DNA of 64,000 nt. Origin: JACDAE01 sp963717195 (GTDB taxonomy: Bacteria; Chloroflexota; Ktedonobacteria; Ktedonobacterales; Ktedonobacteraceae). The notes below the pieces were generated by a model. The model was given only the letters and a program-made list of their open reading frames with translations. It was not told where the DNA came from and ran no database searches. Numbering within the stretch: the first letter of the stretch is position 1; each line of letters opens with the position of its first letter. The position numbers and the translations under genes were made by a program. Positions 17,813 to 26,521 of the stretch are shown in pieces. The stretch covers positions 186,001 to 250,000 of the forward strand of contig CAVQVR010000002.1 of NCBI GenBank assembly GCA_963717195.1. The letters are read 5' to 3'.

Positions 17813-19024
17813 ATGCAAGCACAAAAAAGTTTCAATCATCCGCATATATCACCATGGGTATTACTCCCACTCCGCCTCTTCCTGGGAATTACTTTTATAT
17901 ACGCAGGCATTCAAAAATTTACCGACCCACAGTTTTTCCACCCTGATAAAGCCGGATTTATTGGCAAACAGATGATCGCATTCGCTAATGGCTCACCTAT
18001 ACATGGCTTTCTACTCAACGTAGTAGTTCCGCACGCCATGCTCTTTGGCTTCATGGTCGCGTATGGAGAGATCGCTATTGGATTGGGAGTACTGATTGGC
18101 CTTCTCTTTCGTCCCGCAGCCTTTTTCGGTCTGCTATTGAGCCTTATCTTTTTCCTCTCAGTAACATGGCGCGTCTATCCCTATTTCTATGGAGCCGATA
18201 TCGTTTTCGTCTTCTGCTGGCTCACTCTCTTAATCAATGGTCCACTTAATACAGGCCTGCTCACCGTCGATGAATTTCTAGCATTAAACCTTCTGCCACC
18301 TTCTTCGGCACAGCAACAAAAAGGATTTGCGGGCATAGTGGACTTTATCCTGGGCACAACTGTGCGCCCAGTAGAAGAGCCAGTTGCCCTCGTCGATACT
18401 CCCACAGAAACCATCAAAGGTACTCAGCAACGTGGAGTTCAGCAGCGCAACGCCCAACAACGCATCGCTCAGCAACGACGACAAAACGCAGCACAACGAG
18501 CACGAGAGATACGACGTAGCTTTCTGCAAGGTACACTCCTCGGCAGTGGCATAATGCTTGGCCTGGGAGCAATGATATATGCATACAACACCTTCTTATT
18601 TACTACAACTGATACGACTACAAACACCCAGAATAATGGTGGAACAGGCAGCACCGGAGATGGTACAAACGGATCGACGCCTACACCTTCCACCACTCAA
18701 ACAGGTTCCTCATCTGGAGCCATCGCTCAGGTGAAGTCCGTTGCCGCCAACAGCTCGACCACCTTCACGATTCCCTCAACAGGTGATCCCGGCCTGCTGA
18801 TTCATCTCAATAACGGCCAGTTCGTGGCCTATGATGCGCTCTGTACCCATGCAGGCTGCCAGGTAGACTATGACCCGAGCCAGCAATTGATCGTCTGCCC
18901 CTGCCACGGTGCCGAATTCGACCCGGCAAAAGCTGCCGCCGTCGTGGCTGGCCCGGCTCCTACTCCCCTATCAGCAGTGGCAATTTCGGTGGATAGCGCA
19001 ACCGGAGCCATCACCCTTCGTTAA
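17813..19024 (+). CDS. DoxX-like membrane domain fused to a Rieske [2Fe-2S] domain
   Basis: A 403-residue fusion. Residues 1 to about 160 form a DoxX/TQO-small-subunit-like membrane domain with several helices (LPLRLFLGITFIYAGIQKFT; GLGVLIGLLF; ADIVFVFCWLTLLINGPL). A Gln/Arg-rich linker then leads to one more helix (LLGSGIMLGLGAMIYAYN), followed by a Thr/Ser/Gly-rich spacer. The C-terminal Rieske domain carries both cluster-binding motifs, CTHAGC and CPCHGA. The Rieske domain is probably outside the membrane, tethered by the last helix. DoxX proteins work in thiosulfate or quinone-linked redox; here the domain could pass electrons to or from quinone (inference). Confidence 0.88.
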   Translation: MQAQKSFNHPHISPWVLLPLRLFLGITFIYAGIQKFTDPQFFHPDKAGFIGKQMIAFANGSPIHGFLLNVVVPHAMLFGFMVAYGEIAIGLGVLIGLLFRPAAFFGLLLSLIFFLSVTWRVYPYFYGADIVFVFCWLTLLINGPLNTGLLTVDEFLALNLLPPSSAQQQKGFAGIVDFILGTTVRPVEEPVALVDTPTETIKGTQQRGVQQRNAQQRIAQQRRQNAAQRAREIRRSFLQGTLLGSGIMLGLGAMIYAYNTFLFTTTDTTTNTQNNGGTGSTGDGTNGSTPTPSTTQTGSSSGAIAQVKSVAANSSTTFTIPSTGDPGLLIHLNNGQFVAYDALCTHAGCQVDYDPSQQLIVCPCHGAEFDPAKAAAVVAGPAPTPLSAVAISVDSATGAITLR

Positions 19025-19034
19025 CACCATGTAC

Positions 19035-19077
19035 ATCAACATAGGGATGTGTCCTTGCGACCCCGCCCTATGTTGAT
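19035..19077 (+). terminator. Hairpin after the DoxX-Rieske gene
   Basis: A perfect 12-base inverted repeat (ATCAACATAGGG and its complement) begins 11 bases after the stop codon, with a 19-base loop. No long T-run follows, so termination strength is uncertain. Confidence 0.6.
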
Positions 19078-19100
19078 TCGAAAAACACATCCCAAAATAC

Positions 19101-19152
19101 TTGACAAGCGCATAACAAAAAGCTATACTCGATATAGCAAATAGCTATGTGA
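19101..19152 (+). promoter_or_regulatory. Strong promoter with overlapping AGCTATA palindromes before the XRE gene
   Basis: TTGACA (19101-19106), a 17-base spacer and TATACT (19124-19129) are close to the sigma-70 consensus. The palindrome GCTATA-CTCGA-TATAGC (19122-19138) covers the -10 element and is followed by a further half-site TAGCTAT (about 19142-19148). The arrangement suggests binding by the HTH protein encoded immediately downstream. Confidence 0.7.
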
Positions 19153-19162
19153 GGATAGAGAG

Positions 19163-19606
19163 ATGAATTTAGCCGAGAAAATCAAACACCTGCGCGAAGT
19201 CGAAGGCGAACTGCGCGGTCTGAATCGACCCATGACCCAGATAGAAATAGTCAAGGCCATGCAGGAAGAACTGCACGAGAGCATCAGCCAGGCATACCTT
19301 TCGCAACTGGAGAAGAGCAAGCGCTTGCACCTTACTGCTTCCAGTCGCGACCTGCTGGCACGTTTCTTTAAAGTGCATCCCGGCTATCTTGTCAGCGATC
19401 CACCTGACTACAGCACCGATTTATTAACCGAGATGGAGTCCAGTGGCGAAGATCGCTTGAACACGTGGTTGACTGCGAGCGCCCAGGAGTGGAGCTCGGA
19501 ACCAGCATTGCAGGAACTTTTGTTGCGTCTCGCAGAAGTTGAAGAGCCACAGCGCTATCTGGCATCCTTTCAGAGATTAATGGAATTCCCTATAACAGAA
19601 CTCTGA
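19163..19606 (+). CDS. XRE/HTH_3-type transcriptional regulator
   Basis: A 147-residue protein with an N-terminal lambda-repressor-like HTH (LAEKIKHLREVEGELRGLNR, then MTQIEIVKAMQEELHESISQAYLSQLEKSKR, seen in two blocks). The long insertion between helices resembles EspR-like or actinobacterial XRE proteins more than the short Cro type. The second half is helical (LLTEMESSGEDRLNTWLTAS; LQELLLRLAEVEEPQRYLASF) and is likely a dimerisation or effector domain. The AGGATAGAGAG ribosome site precedes the ATG. It lies 128 bases before the flotillin-module membrane gene on the same strand, so it may regulate that module as well as itself. Confidence 0.8.
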   Translation: MNLAEKIKHLREVEGELRGLNRPMTQIEIVKAMQEELHESISQAYLSQLEKSKRLHLTASSRDLLARFFKVHPGYLVSDPPDYSTDLLTEMESSGEDRLNTWLTASAQEWSSEPALQELLLRLAEVEEPQRYLASFQRLMEFPITEL

Positions 19607-19734
19607 AACGATTGTTGATGCTATCACCATGCATGCAAGCGTAAATAGGAGCGAAACGGCTTTTGACTAATTTGTATTTCCTCATTTTATCTCGTCTTTC
19701 ACTATAACACTATTTTTATCAGGAAGGATACCCT

Positions 19735-20064
19735 ATGATACAAAACCAATACGAATCATGTAGCCGGAAACGATCTATCTGGGTACGGGACCGAGAACAT
19801 CTTCTCAAACGTCATCCAGTGTTAGTACCAGTTATCCTGTTACTTGGTGCATACCTGGCAAGTATCGCCAGTTTCTCGGCGGAGAACATTTTTCCGCTGC
19901 TGACACTGATTGGAACGCCTTCCAACGTTCTGTGCCTATTAATTGCTCTGGTGCTGGGAATATCTGGCGTCCTGGTCAGTATTATTAGCATTCTTGAGTG
20001 CATTGATCGGCGTAGTGTTCATGCTGCAATGTTTCCAGAGGCAAAGGAGCAAAAGCTATGCTAG
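19735..20064 (+). CDS. Small two-span membrane protein of the flotillin module
   Basis: A 109-residue protein: basic N-terminus (RKRSIWVRDREHLLKRHP), two hydrophobic helices (VLVPVILLLGAYLASIASF and NVLCLLIALVLGISGVLVSI) and a short polar tail. No family is recognised. The AGGAAGGA ribosome site is good. Its 3' end overlaps the start of the NfeD-like gene by 7 bases, which implies translational coupling and a role in the same membrane complex. Confidence 0.75.
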   Translation: MIQNQYESCSRKRSIWVRDREHLLKRHPVLVPVILLLGAYLASIASFSAENIFPLLTLIGTPSNVLCLLIALVLGISGVLVSIISILECIDRRSVHAAMFPEAKEQKLC

Positions 20065-20828
20065 CAACTGATCCGCTCTCCCTCCTGTTTATAGCTTGCT
20101 TTCTCTTCGGGTTGCTCTTCCTTGTCGTAGCAGCCTTATTAGGAAGTATAGGCGGACATGGTGGTGGGCATATTGGAGGTACGCATCACATCGATGTTGG
20201 TGGGCATACAGGACAGGCCCATGCACTTCATAGTGGTGTCCACCCGACAACACATTCGGCGCATAGTGGAGGGCAGATAAACGCGATTCTTGCCTTTCTT
20301 AATCCAACTTCCATCGTCCTTTTCTTAATGGGATTTGGATTTTTCGGCTATGTCTTCCACAATAACACCTCGCTTGCACTACCCCTTTCACTCGCGCTGG
20401 CAGCCCTGAGCGGACTGGTTATTGCAGCCCTGCTCCTGGCACTTATCGCTCGCGTCTTTGGTGATAGCGAGGGTGCAACCGTGCAGGATGTCTCGGATCG
20501 TACTGGATTGCTGGGAAAAGTGAGTTTGACCATACCAGAAAATGATCTGGGCGAAGTCATTTATGTCTCACCAGGTGGTATGCGCAAGAGCATTCCTGCC
20601 CGCACTCTCGATGGACGCCGCCTTGAGCGCGACCAGGAAGTCGTTGTCGTCAATTATCAGCACGGCATCGCCGAAGTTGATACCTGGGACCATTTTGTGA
20701 ACCAGGAAGAGTCAGAAATCACGATTGGTTCCGAAGCCAGTAGTCTGGCCGAATTACGTGCATTATTAGAACAACCTGATAGAACCGATAATGAATACGT
20801 CATGCGAAAAGATTCTCAAAAGGAGTAA
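20058..20828 (+). CDS. NfeD/YqiJ-like membrane protein, flotillin partner
   Basis: A 256-residue protein. Topology: N-terminal helix (LLFIACFLFGLLFLVVAALLG), a Gly/His-rich loop (GGHGGGHIGGTHHIDVGGHTG), two more helices (TSIVLFLMGFGFFGYVF; ALAALSGLVIAALLLALIA) and a C-terminal OB-fold-like domain (GATVQDVSDRTGLLGKVSLT ... RDQEVVVVNYQHGIAEV), the arrangement of NfeD-type proteins encoded next to flotillins. The His-rich loop, with more than ten histidines, could bind metal (inference). It is followed 6 bases later by the flotillin gene. Confidence 0.85.
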   Translation: MLATDPLSLLFIACFLFGLLFLVVAALLGSIGGHGGGHIGGTHHIDVGGHTGQAHALHSGVHPTTHSAHSGGQINAILAFLNPTSIVLFLMGFGFFGYVFHNNTSLALPLSLALAALSGLVIAALLLALIARVFGDSEGATVQDVSDRTGLLGKVSLTIPENDLGEVIYVSPGGMRKSIPARTLDGRRLERDQEVVVVNYQHGIAEVDTWDHFVNQEESEITIGSEASSLAELRALLEQPDRTDNEYVMRKDSQKE

Positions 20829-20834
20829 CATGTC

Positions 20835-22415
20835 ATGGGTCTCATTGAATTATTAGGTATAGGCGTTGTTGCCTTAGTCGTTGTTGTAATTATCCTCCTT
20901 CGTATCGTCGGTGGCCTCTTACGTAAAGTTGGCCCCAACCAGGCACTGATTGTCTATGGTGCAGGTGGCACGAAAGTTATTACAGGCGGCTCACATTTCG
21001 TGCTCCCTCTCTACCAGAGAGCACAGGATTTCTCGCTAGAATTGATGTCCTTTGACGTTGCTCCCCGCCAGGCCCTCTATACAACACAGGGCGTCGCAGT
21101 CAACGTTGAAGCCGTCACTCAGATCAAGGTGCGCTCCGACACAGAGAGCATTAAGACCGCAGCCGAGCAGTTCCTGAGCAAAACACAGGAAGATCGCGAA
21201 AACCTGATCCGCCTGGTCATGGAAGGTCACCTGCGTGGTATCGTCGGACAGTTGACCGTCGAAGATCTGGTAAAAGATCCTGAGAGCGTCGGCGGCAAGA
21301 TGTTGCGGACCGTCACACCCGATATGGAAAAGATGGGCCTGGAAGTCATTTCTTTCACCATTAAAGATGTGCGCGACGAGAACGACTACATCACCAACAT
21401 GGGTCGTCCACAGATCGCCGAGATTCGTAAACAGGCCGATATCGCTTCAGCACTGGCACAGCGTGATACACAGATCGAGCAAGCTAATGCCGCTCGCCAA
21501 TCTGCTGTGGCACGCGCATCCGCCGATCAGGAGCGTGTAAAAGCCGAAGCTGAGTCACTTGCATTGCAGGCTGCATCTCAACGTAACCTGTCTTTGAAAA
21601 AAGCTGAGTTCGATGCCGAGGTCAAAAAGCAACAGGCTTCTGCCGATAAAGCCTACGACATTCAGTCCAACGTCTCGCAGCAGCAGGTCGTCACTGAAGC
21701 CATCAGGGTCACTGAGGTTGAGAAGAACGCACAGATCAAAGTGCAACAGGCCGAAATTCAACGCCGTGAATTGGAACTGCAAGCAACCGTTCAGAAACCT
21801 GCTGAGGCTGAGCGCCGCCGCGTCGAAACCGTCGCCGAAGCCGAGCGCCAGCGCGTAATCCTCGAAGCACAAGGTCTGGCAGATGCAGTAAAAACGCGTG
21901 GTCTTGGTGATGCGGACGCCACTCGCGCTCGTGGTATTGCCGAATCTGAGATTGTACGCGCCAGAGGTCTTGCCGAAGCCGAAGTTATCCGTGCTAAAGG
22001 TGAAGCAGAAGCGGACGCCATGAAGGTCAAAGCTGCTGCCTTCCATGAGTACAATCAGGCTGCCGTGCTCGACAAATTGCTCACCGGTCTGCCAGAAATC
22101 GTACGTGCCATCGCGGAGCCGCTTAGCAAAGTCGATAAGGTTACTATCGTCTCCACCGGGGCAAGTGATAGCAGCGCAGGAATGGGTGCCAGCCGCCTCA
22201 CAGGCGATATCGTCAATATGGTCGCCCAGGTACCTGCTCTCTTCGAACTGTTGAGTGGAACACGCATCGGCGACCTGATGAGCCGTGTGCCTGCTCTCGC
22301 CAATAGTGACGGCAAAACACCTGCCGAGGCTAACGGGACGAGTAGCACCGTCGATGCAACACCAGCAGCTAATGGAACGAATGGCACTGCTGCTCCAATG
22401 CAGGCAGCAAATTAG
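20835..22415 (+). CDS. Flotillin-like SPFH-domain protein
   Basis: A 526-residue flotillin. An N-terminal membrane segment (GIGVVALVVVVIILLRIVGG) is followed by the SPFH/band 7 domain (VGPNQALIVYGAGGTKVITG; LYTTQGVAVNVEAVTQIKV), a long coiled coil rich in Ala/Glu/Lys with repeated AEAE/ARGLAEAEV motifs (about residues 200-410), and a C-terminal region ending in low-complexity Thr/Ala/Asn. Flotillins scaffold membrane microdomains and affect fluidity and signalling complexes. The neighbours (NfeD-like upstream, PspA downstream) form a membrane-stress module. The ribosome site AAAGGAG is good. Confidence 0.95.
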   Translation: MGLIELLGIGVVALVVVVIILLRIVGGLLRKVGPNQALIVYGAGGTKVITGGSHFVLPLYQRAQDFSLELMSFDVAPRQALYTTQGVAVNVEAVTQIKVRSDTESIKTAAEQFLSKTQEDRENLIRLVMEGHLRGIVGQLTVEDLVKDPESVGGKMLRTVTPDMEKMGLEVISFTIKDVRDENDYITNMGRPQIAEIRKQADIASALAQRDTQIEQANAARQSAVARASADQERVKAEAESLALQAASQRNLSLKKAEFDAEVKKQQASADKAYDIQSNVSQQQVVTEAIRVTEVEKNAQIKVQQAEIQRRELELQATVQKPAEAERRRVETVAEAERQRVILEAQGLADAVKTRGLGDADATRARGIAESEIVRARGLAEAEVIRAKGEAEADAMKVKAAAFHEYNQAAVLDKLLTGLPEIVRAIAEPLSKVDKVTIVSTGASDSSAGMGASRLTGDIVNMVAQVPALFELLSGTRIGDLMSRVPALANSDGKTPAEANGTSSTVDATPAANGTNGTAAPMQAAN

Positions 22416-22418
22416 CTG

Positions 22419-22492
22419 TAACGGGACAGGATCGTTTAATGATGCTGTTCCGTTATAATAGTAATGATGGGCAACTGCCAGGTTGCCCATCA
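22419..22492 (+). promoter_or_regulatory. Two tandem hairpins between flotillin and PspA genes
   Basis: TAACGGGACAG pairs with CTGTTCCGTTA (22419-22429 and 22445-22455, one G-T pair). The second hairpin is an 11-base perfect stem (TGATGGGCAAC) with a 6-base loop at 22465-22492. Neither has a T-run, so they more likely modulate or process the joint transcript than end it. Confidence 0.55.
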
Positions 22493-22520
22493 AGGCAGGT
22501 ATAAACGACGGAGATAACGC

Positions 22521-23366
22521 ATGAACTTGTTGGAACGGGTGCTCACCTTACTACGCGCCAATCTCAATACGGTGATTGAGAAATCCGATGACCCTGAAAA
22601 AGCTCTAGGGCAACTACAGCTTGACATGCGTAACCAGCTGGTTCAAGTCAAGACGCAGGTTGCTACCGCGATTGCAGAGAGTCATAAGCTGCGCAAACGT
22701 AGTGAGGAACGGCAGGCTGAGGCTGAACAGTGGATGAAGAAGGCTGAGCAGGCAATTCAACAGGGCAATGATGATGTAGCACGCACAGCCCTTATACGCT
22801 ACAATGATTTCATGCGCCAGATGCAGCGTTATCAGCAACAACAGAAAGAACAGGAACACCTGGTCCGCACCATGCGCAGTGCCCTACGTCAGCTCGAAGC
22901 AAAACTCTCCGAGGTCGAGACAACCCTTGATCTATTGGCCACCCGTAAACGCAACGCACTCCTTCAGCAACGCGTGTTTGATGCCCTCAATAAAACCGGC
23001 GGCTTAAAGGAAAAAGAACGCACGACCAGAGCACAGGACGCCGTACTGGAAGCCGAAGCCCGTGCAAGGGCACTGGCAGATCTGCAGCGGCGCGACCTTG
23101 ATGTACAGTTAAACCAACTTTCAACCGAACAGTCTCTTGAACAACAACTTAACGATTTAAAAGCCAAGAAACGTCCCTTGCTTCGAGAAAGAAACGGGCA
23201 GGAGGCACCGCTCTTACATCCACAACCACGTTCTCATGAACCAGCCCGCCAGCGCGAACTAGAAACAGAGAAGCAACTCAACCCTCTTCCAGAACCAACA
23301 ACGCTGAAAGATGTCAACATTGAACAACTGAAGCGCCTGTTGGATATGCCCGAAAGCTCTTCATAA
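22521..23366 (+). CDS. PspA/IM30 family protein
   Basis: A 281-residue phage-shock-protein-A-like ESCRT-III fold protein that binds and stabilises the inner membrane face. Family marks are the N-terminal NLLERVLTLLRANLNTVIEK with DPEKALGQLQLDM, and a long heptad-rich coiled coil (VATAIAESHKLRKRSEERQA ... MRSALRQLEAKLSEVETTLDLLATRKR). The C-terminal 80 residues are charged and variable, longer than in E. coli PspA. It follows the flotillin gene by 105 bases on the same strand with GGAG upstream. In other bacteria PspA and flotillin act together under envelope stress. Confidence 0.93.
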   Translation: MNLLERVLTLLRANLNTVIEKSDDPEKALGQLQLDMRNQLVQVKTQVATAIAESHKLRKRSEERQAEAEQWMKKAEQAIQQGNDDVARTALIRYNDFMRQMQRYQQQQKEQEHLVRTMRSALRQLEAKLSEVETTLDLLATRKRNALLQQRVFDALNKTGGLKEKERTTRAQDAVLEAEARARALADLQRRDLDVQLNQLSTEQSLEQQLNDLKAKKRPLLRERNGQEAPLLHPQPRSHEPARQRELETEKQLNPLPEPTTLKDVNIEQLKRLLDMPESSS

Positions 23367-23367
23367 A

Positions 23368-23496
23368 TTAATGATTGAAAAGAAAAATGAAGACAATCAT
23401 AATCGCTATGACGATAAAACCACCCACAATAAAAGAAAAAAGGCGGTTCTCTTCATCTTCTTCACTTACCGCAGGCTTTTCTGATGTCTCGTCCAT
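23368..23496 (-). CDS. Tiny single-span membrane protein (42 residues)
   Basis: The minus-strand reading starts MDETSEKPAVSEEDEENRL and ends in one hydrophobic helix (FSFIVGGFIVIAIMIVFIFL) plus FNH. The acidic cytoplasmic head and single C-terminal helix suggest a tail-anchored small protein. GAGG lies about 8 bases before the ATG, and the gene sits 11 bases after the stop of the response-regulator gene upstream, so it is probably its last cistron. It is convergent with pspA, with no gap beyond 1 base. No family is recognised; the clean composition and spacing make it likely real. Confidence 0.6.
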   Translation of the reverse strand: MDETSEKPAVSEEDEENRLFSFIVGGFIVIAIMIVFIFLFNH

Positions 23497-23507
23497 ACCA
23501 TATTCCT

Positions 23508-25427
23508 CTACGACGAATGCAGCGCTGCACTGATAGCGCCCTCAACATTCAGCATCACTTCCAGGCTTTCTGCCGGTTTCGCCTCACGCGTAGTAACGAG
23601 CACCTGAAACGTTGATCGTTCGCCACCAACAATGCGCATTAGAATATAACGATCCGAACTGGTAATCACGATATCCTCGTAATCTCCCCACATACCCTGA
23701 TCAAGCGCCTGGAACGTACTCTTTAGAACATTACTAAAGTGTTTGCAGATACGCGAGATATTCAGATCGTCTACCGAAACCTGGGCAATTGGTTGCCCAT
23801 CCATATTCACCACAGCAGCAGCTATAAACCCGGGAAGAGAATAGCCCAATGTTTGTAACGCTGAGACCAGAGCAGAATAGTTATAGTTACCCCTGACTAC
23901 CTGCGCAGCAGGCGTCGTGCTCTTCTCTTCTCTTGGATCAGATGGATCAGAAAGAACTGCTCTTCCACCTGTACCTGTCAGAGATGGCATCTGAACATTG
24001 CCTTCAGGAGACGCGTAGCTCGCGCTCGGTTCTGGCATCTGCCACTCTGCTGAACTGGCTCTGTGCACTGCAGTATCTATCTTCAGTTGAGGATGCGGAC
24101 CCGTAAACTGCTTTTGCGTTCCGGTCGCCTGCTTGCGTTGCTGACTTCCTGTTGCTTGTTTTGGTGGCCCCGTTACCGGCCTCATTCCAGCGCTCTGACC
24201 AGGTACCGGTAACCCATCCCTATTCACAGGATTTGGAGGTTGCCATTCAGGCGACGAAGTCCTGATAACTGGCATCGGCTCAGAACCCGCCAGCGAGGAA
24301 GAACGTATCACCTGCATATTGGCTGCAGTTGGCTGATCCGTTAACCAGGTTGGAAGATCGTTCCGCTGGTTGGCAACCGCTTTTTGCGCTGCTGGTGGGG
24401 TATTTGCGCCATCAACAGGCACATGCCCATCTATCGGCATAGCAGGAGCTACTTCAATACTGGCCGCATAGGAAGGGCTTGCAACACTTATACCATCTTC
24501 ACTATTCAGTGGCGAGACAGCCCCGGTTCTCTCCCACCACTCCCTGGTCGCGTCTATCTCCGAGATACTTGTTTCTTGCTGCATCCCTGGAGATACAACA
24601 GAAGCATCGAACGCAAGAGGGTCAGCCAGAATGCCAAACGGGGTGTCGTCCTCTTCTCCCAACGCCAACAGGTTATTCCTCAATGCAGGCCCTTCGCTCA
24701 ATTGTAGCTTGCCTGAAACAGGTGCCTGCTCTCCACTAAGTTGCTGATTAGCATACTTTGTCCGATACTGAAGAGCCTGAAAGATCAAGCGCGAGAGCGG
24801 TTGTGTCACGTTTGCGACCACCTGCTCATTCCACGTCTGCTGCGTCACTGTCCCATTCTTATGAGCCGCAAGTGCGAAAAATGCTTCCTCGCCACGCAAT
24901 ATCCCGTATTCAGCCCAGACCAGATCTCCCCCTCTAAAGCACAGCAGACCACGTTCCTCCAGCCCGGTGTTCACCAGCAAGGCAATACTCTTGCGACTCA
25001 TCGTGATAATCTGAATAACGTCTAGCAGATCAAACGAATCCAGGTTCGCGGAGAAACCTGTCTGTTGGAGAAGGCGGCGCAACTCCTCCTTGAGCATGTG
25101 CAGGTCCAGCGGCTTCTCCAGGTAACCAGATGCACCGGATTCTAGCGCCTGCATGCGTAAAGCATCAGAATTAGAAGCGCCAAGAAGTATCATTCGTGTA
25201 TTCGGACGCGAAGCACGAAGCCACTGGAGCAGCTCAAAACCATCCACTCCGGGTGTCTTGAGATCGCAAAATACGACATCATACTCTTCCGACCAGAGGA
25301 TGTGGACAGCATCTGCACCATTGATAACGCTTTGCACAATATATCCATCTTTGCGCAGAGAATTCACAATATTGTGGTTGAGCGCTTCTTCCCCTTCAAC
25401 CACAAAAATACGCCAGACATCAGACAT
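23508..25427 (-). CDS. Response regulator-DUF4388-roadblock/LC7 protein
   Basis: A 639-residue signalling protein. Residues 1-125 form a receiver domain (IFVVEGEEAL; phospho-acceptor Asp in VVFCDLKTPGVDGFELLQW; EKPLD lysine). The DxEDD-type acidic pocket is replaced by VEGEE, so magnesium binding may be altered. A DUF4388/PATAN-like domain follows (SANLDSFDLLDVIQIITMSRKS ... GLLCFRGGDLVWAEYG). A 300-residue disordered Pro/Gln/Ser-rich linker leads to a C-terminal roadblock/LC7 domain (LPGFIAAAVVNMDGQPIAQV ... YILMRIVGGERSTFQVLVTT). Roadblock domains bind small Ras-like GTPases (MglA type). I choose the start at 25427 with an AGGTGG site; a longer reading adds a poor N-terminus. Confidence 0.88.
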   Translation of the reverse strand: MSDVWRIFVVEGEEALNHNIVNSLRKDGYIVQSVINGADAVHILWSEEYDVVFCDLKTPGVDGFELLQWLRASRPNTRMILLGASNSDALRMQALESGASGYLEKPLDLHMLKEELRRLLQQTGFSANLDSFDLLDVIQIITMSRKSIALLVNTGLEERGLLCFRGGDLVWAEYGILRGEEAFFALAAHKNGTVTQQTWNEQVVANVTQPLSRLIFQALQYRTKYANQQLSGEQAPVSGKLQLSEGPALRNNLLALGEEDDTPFGILADPLAFDASVVSPGMQQETSISEIDATREWWERTGAVSPLNSEDGISVASPSYAASIEVAPAMPIDGHVPVDGANTPPAAQKAVANQRNDLPTWLTDQPTAANMQVIRSSSLAGSEPMPVIRTSSPEWQPPNPVNRDGLPVPGQSAGMRPVTGPPKQATGSQQRKQATGTQKQFTGPHPQLKIDTAVHRASSAEWQMPEPSASYASPEGNVQMPSLTGTGGRAVLSDPSDPREEKSTTPAAQVVRGNYNYSALVSALQTLGYSLPGFIAAAVVNMDGQPIAQVSVDDLNISRICKHFSNVLKSTFQALDQGMWGDYEDIVITSSDRYILMRIVGGERSTFQVLVTTREAKPAESLEVMLNVEGAISAALHSS

Positions 25428-25757
25428 AGTTGTTACCACCTGAAACAGCCTGTTTCCAACAAGCCAATTCAACGCCTGAGCCTTCTTTTCTCCTCCACAT
25501 AACACTACCGATACGCAAGGCATCTCTTATTTGGCTTCCATAATTACTTGCAGAGTGTATCACGATGCCGCAGAGATGGCAAGATATCCGACAGACTTCC
25601 CCCCTCTGTCTCTTAATACACTCCATTTGGCGTTCTTTCCCCTCGCGTGTTATGCTATAGGCGAAAAGGTAGACCTCACATTATCATTAAACGCTCTCTA
25701 AGCAAGTCATTGGAGGTTTCTCATATCCGTGAGGCCATACATAAGGAGTAGTATAGT
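25428..25757. other. Divergent intergenic region between the regulator and rpiA
   Basis: About 330 bases with no gene that I can support. It must hold promoters for the leftward regulator gene and the rightward rpiA-panCB group. A TATGCTATAGG element near 25652-25662 is a possible -10 for rpiA. AAGGAG at about 25742 is the rpiA ribosome site. Confidence 0.45.
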
Positions 25758-26460
25758 ATGACGATGAGGCATGATATTGAACGCGACACCTGGAAACAAC
25801 AGGTCGGGAGTGCAGCAGCCAGACGCGTCGAAAACGGCATGATCGTCGGCCTGGGAACTGGTTCAACTGCACATCAATTTATCTATGCGCTGAGCAGACG
25901 TGTTCAGGATGGACTCCGCCTGGCAGGCACTGTTGCCTCTTCACAGGCTTCAAAAGATTTCGCCACCAGCCTTGGCATCTCTGTTAGCGATCTCGACACC
26001 TATCCCGAGATTGACCTTTACATTGATGGTGCCGATGAGGTCGATCCTCAGATACGCCTGATCAAAGGCGGGGGTGGCGCTTTGCTGCACGAGAAAATTG
26101 TTGCTTCAGTAGCACGCCGCTTCATCGTCATCACCGATATTACGAAACAGGTTGCACGATCTGGGAACTGGTTTTCCCCTCCCTGTCGAAGTCGTTCCTT
26201 TTGGCGCTACTCCCGTACGCAAACATCTGGAAGCACTGGGAGCAACGCTACAGATTCGTCAGCAGCAGGACGACACGATCTTCGTAACGGAGAATGGCAA
26301 TATCATTTTCGACTGCACCTTTGCAGGCGGTATCGCCAATCCTGAAGAACTGGATGCACACTTGCACAGTATCGTTGGTGTGGTGGAAACGGGTCTGTTC
26401 CTCAAATTTGCACAAGAAGCCATCATTGCCGGCCCAGATGGAGTAAAAACTCTTCCTTAA
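25758..26460 (+). CDS. rpiA: Ribose-5-phosphate isomerase A, reading frame broken once
   Basis: RpiA interconverts ribose-5-phosphate and ribulose-5-phosphate in the pentose phosphate pathway. Motifs in the first frame are VGLGTGSTAHQFIYAL (phosphate binding), DLYIDGADEVDP and KGGGGALLHEKIV with the catalytic Asp, Glu and Lys positions. The second frame continues LGTGFPLPVEVVPFGATPVRK (seen from 26152) and TENGNIIFDCTFAGGIANPEEL to GVVETGLFL. The frames meet at GTTGCACGATCTGGG (26151-26165) with a +1 shift. Joined, about 233 residues, normal for RpiA. panC follows 61 bases later. Confidence 0.9.
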
Positions 26461-26521
26461 AAAATTAAAATTACTCTCGTTCTTGCAACCTCTTTACTTG
26501 CAAGGAGGATAAATACAAACA

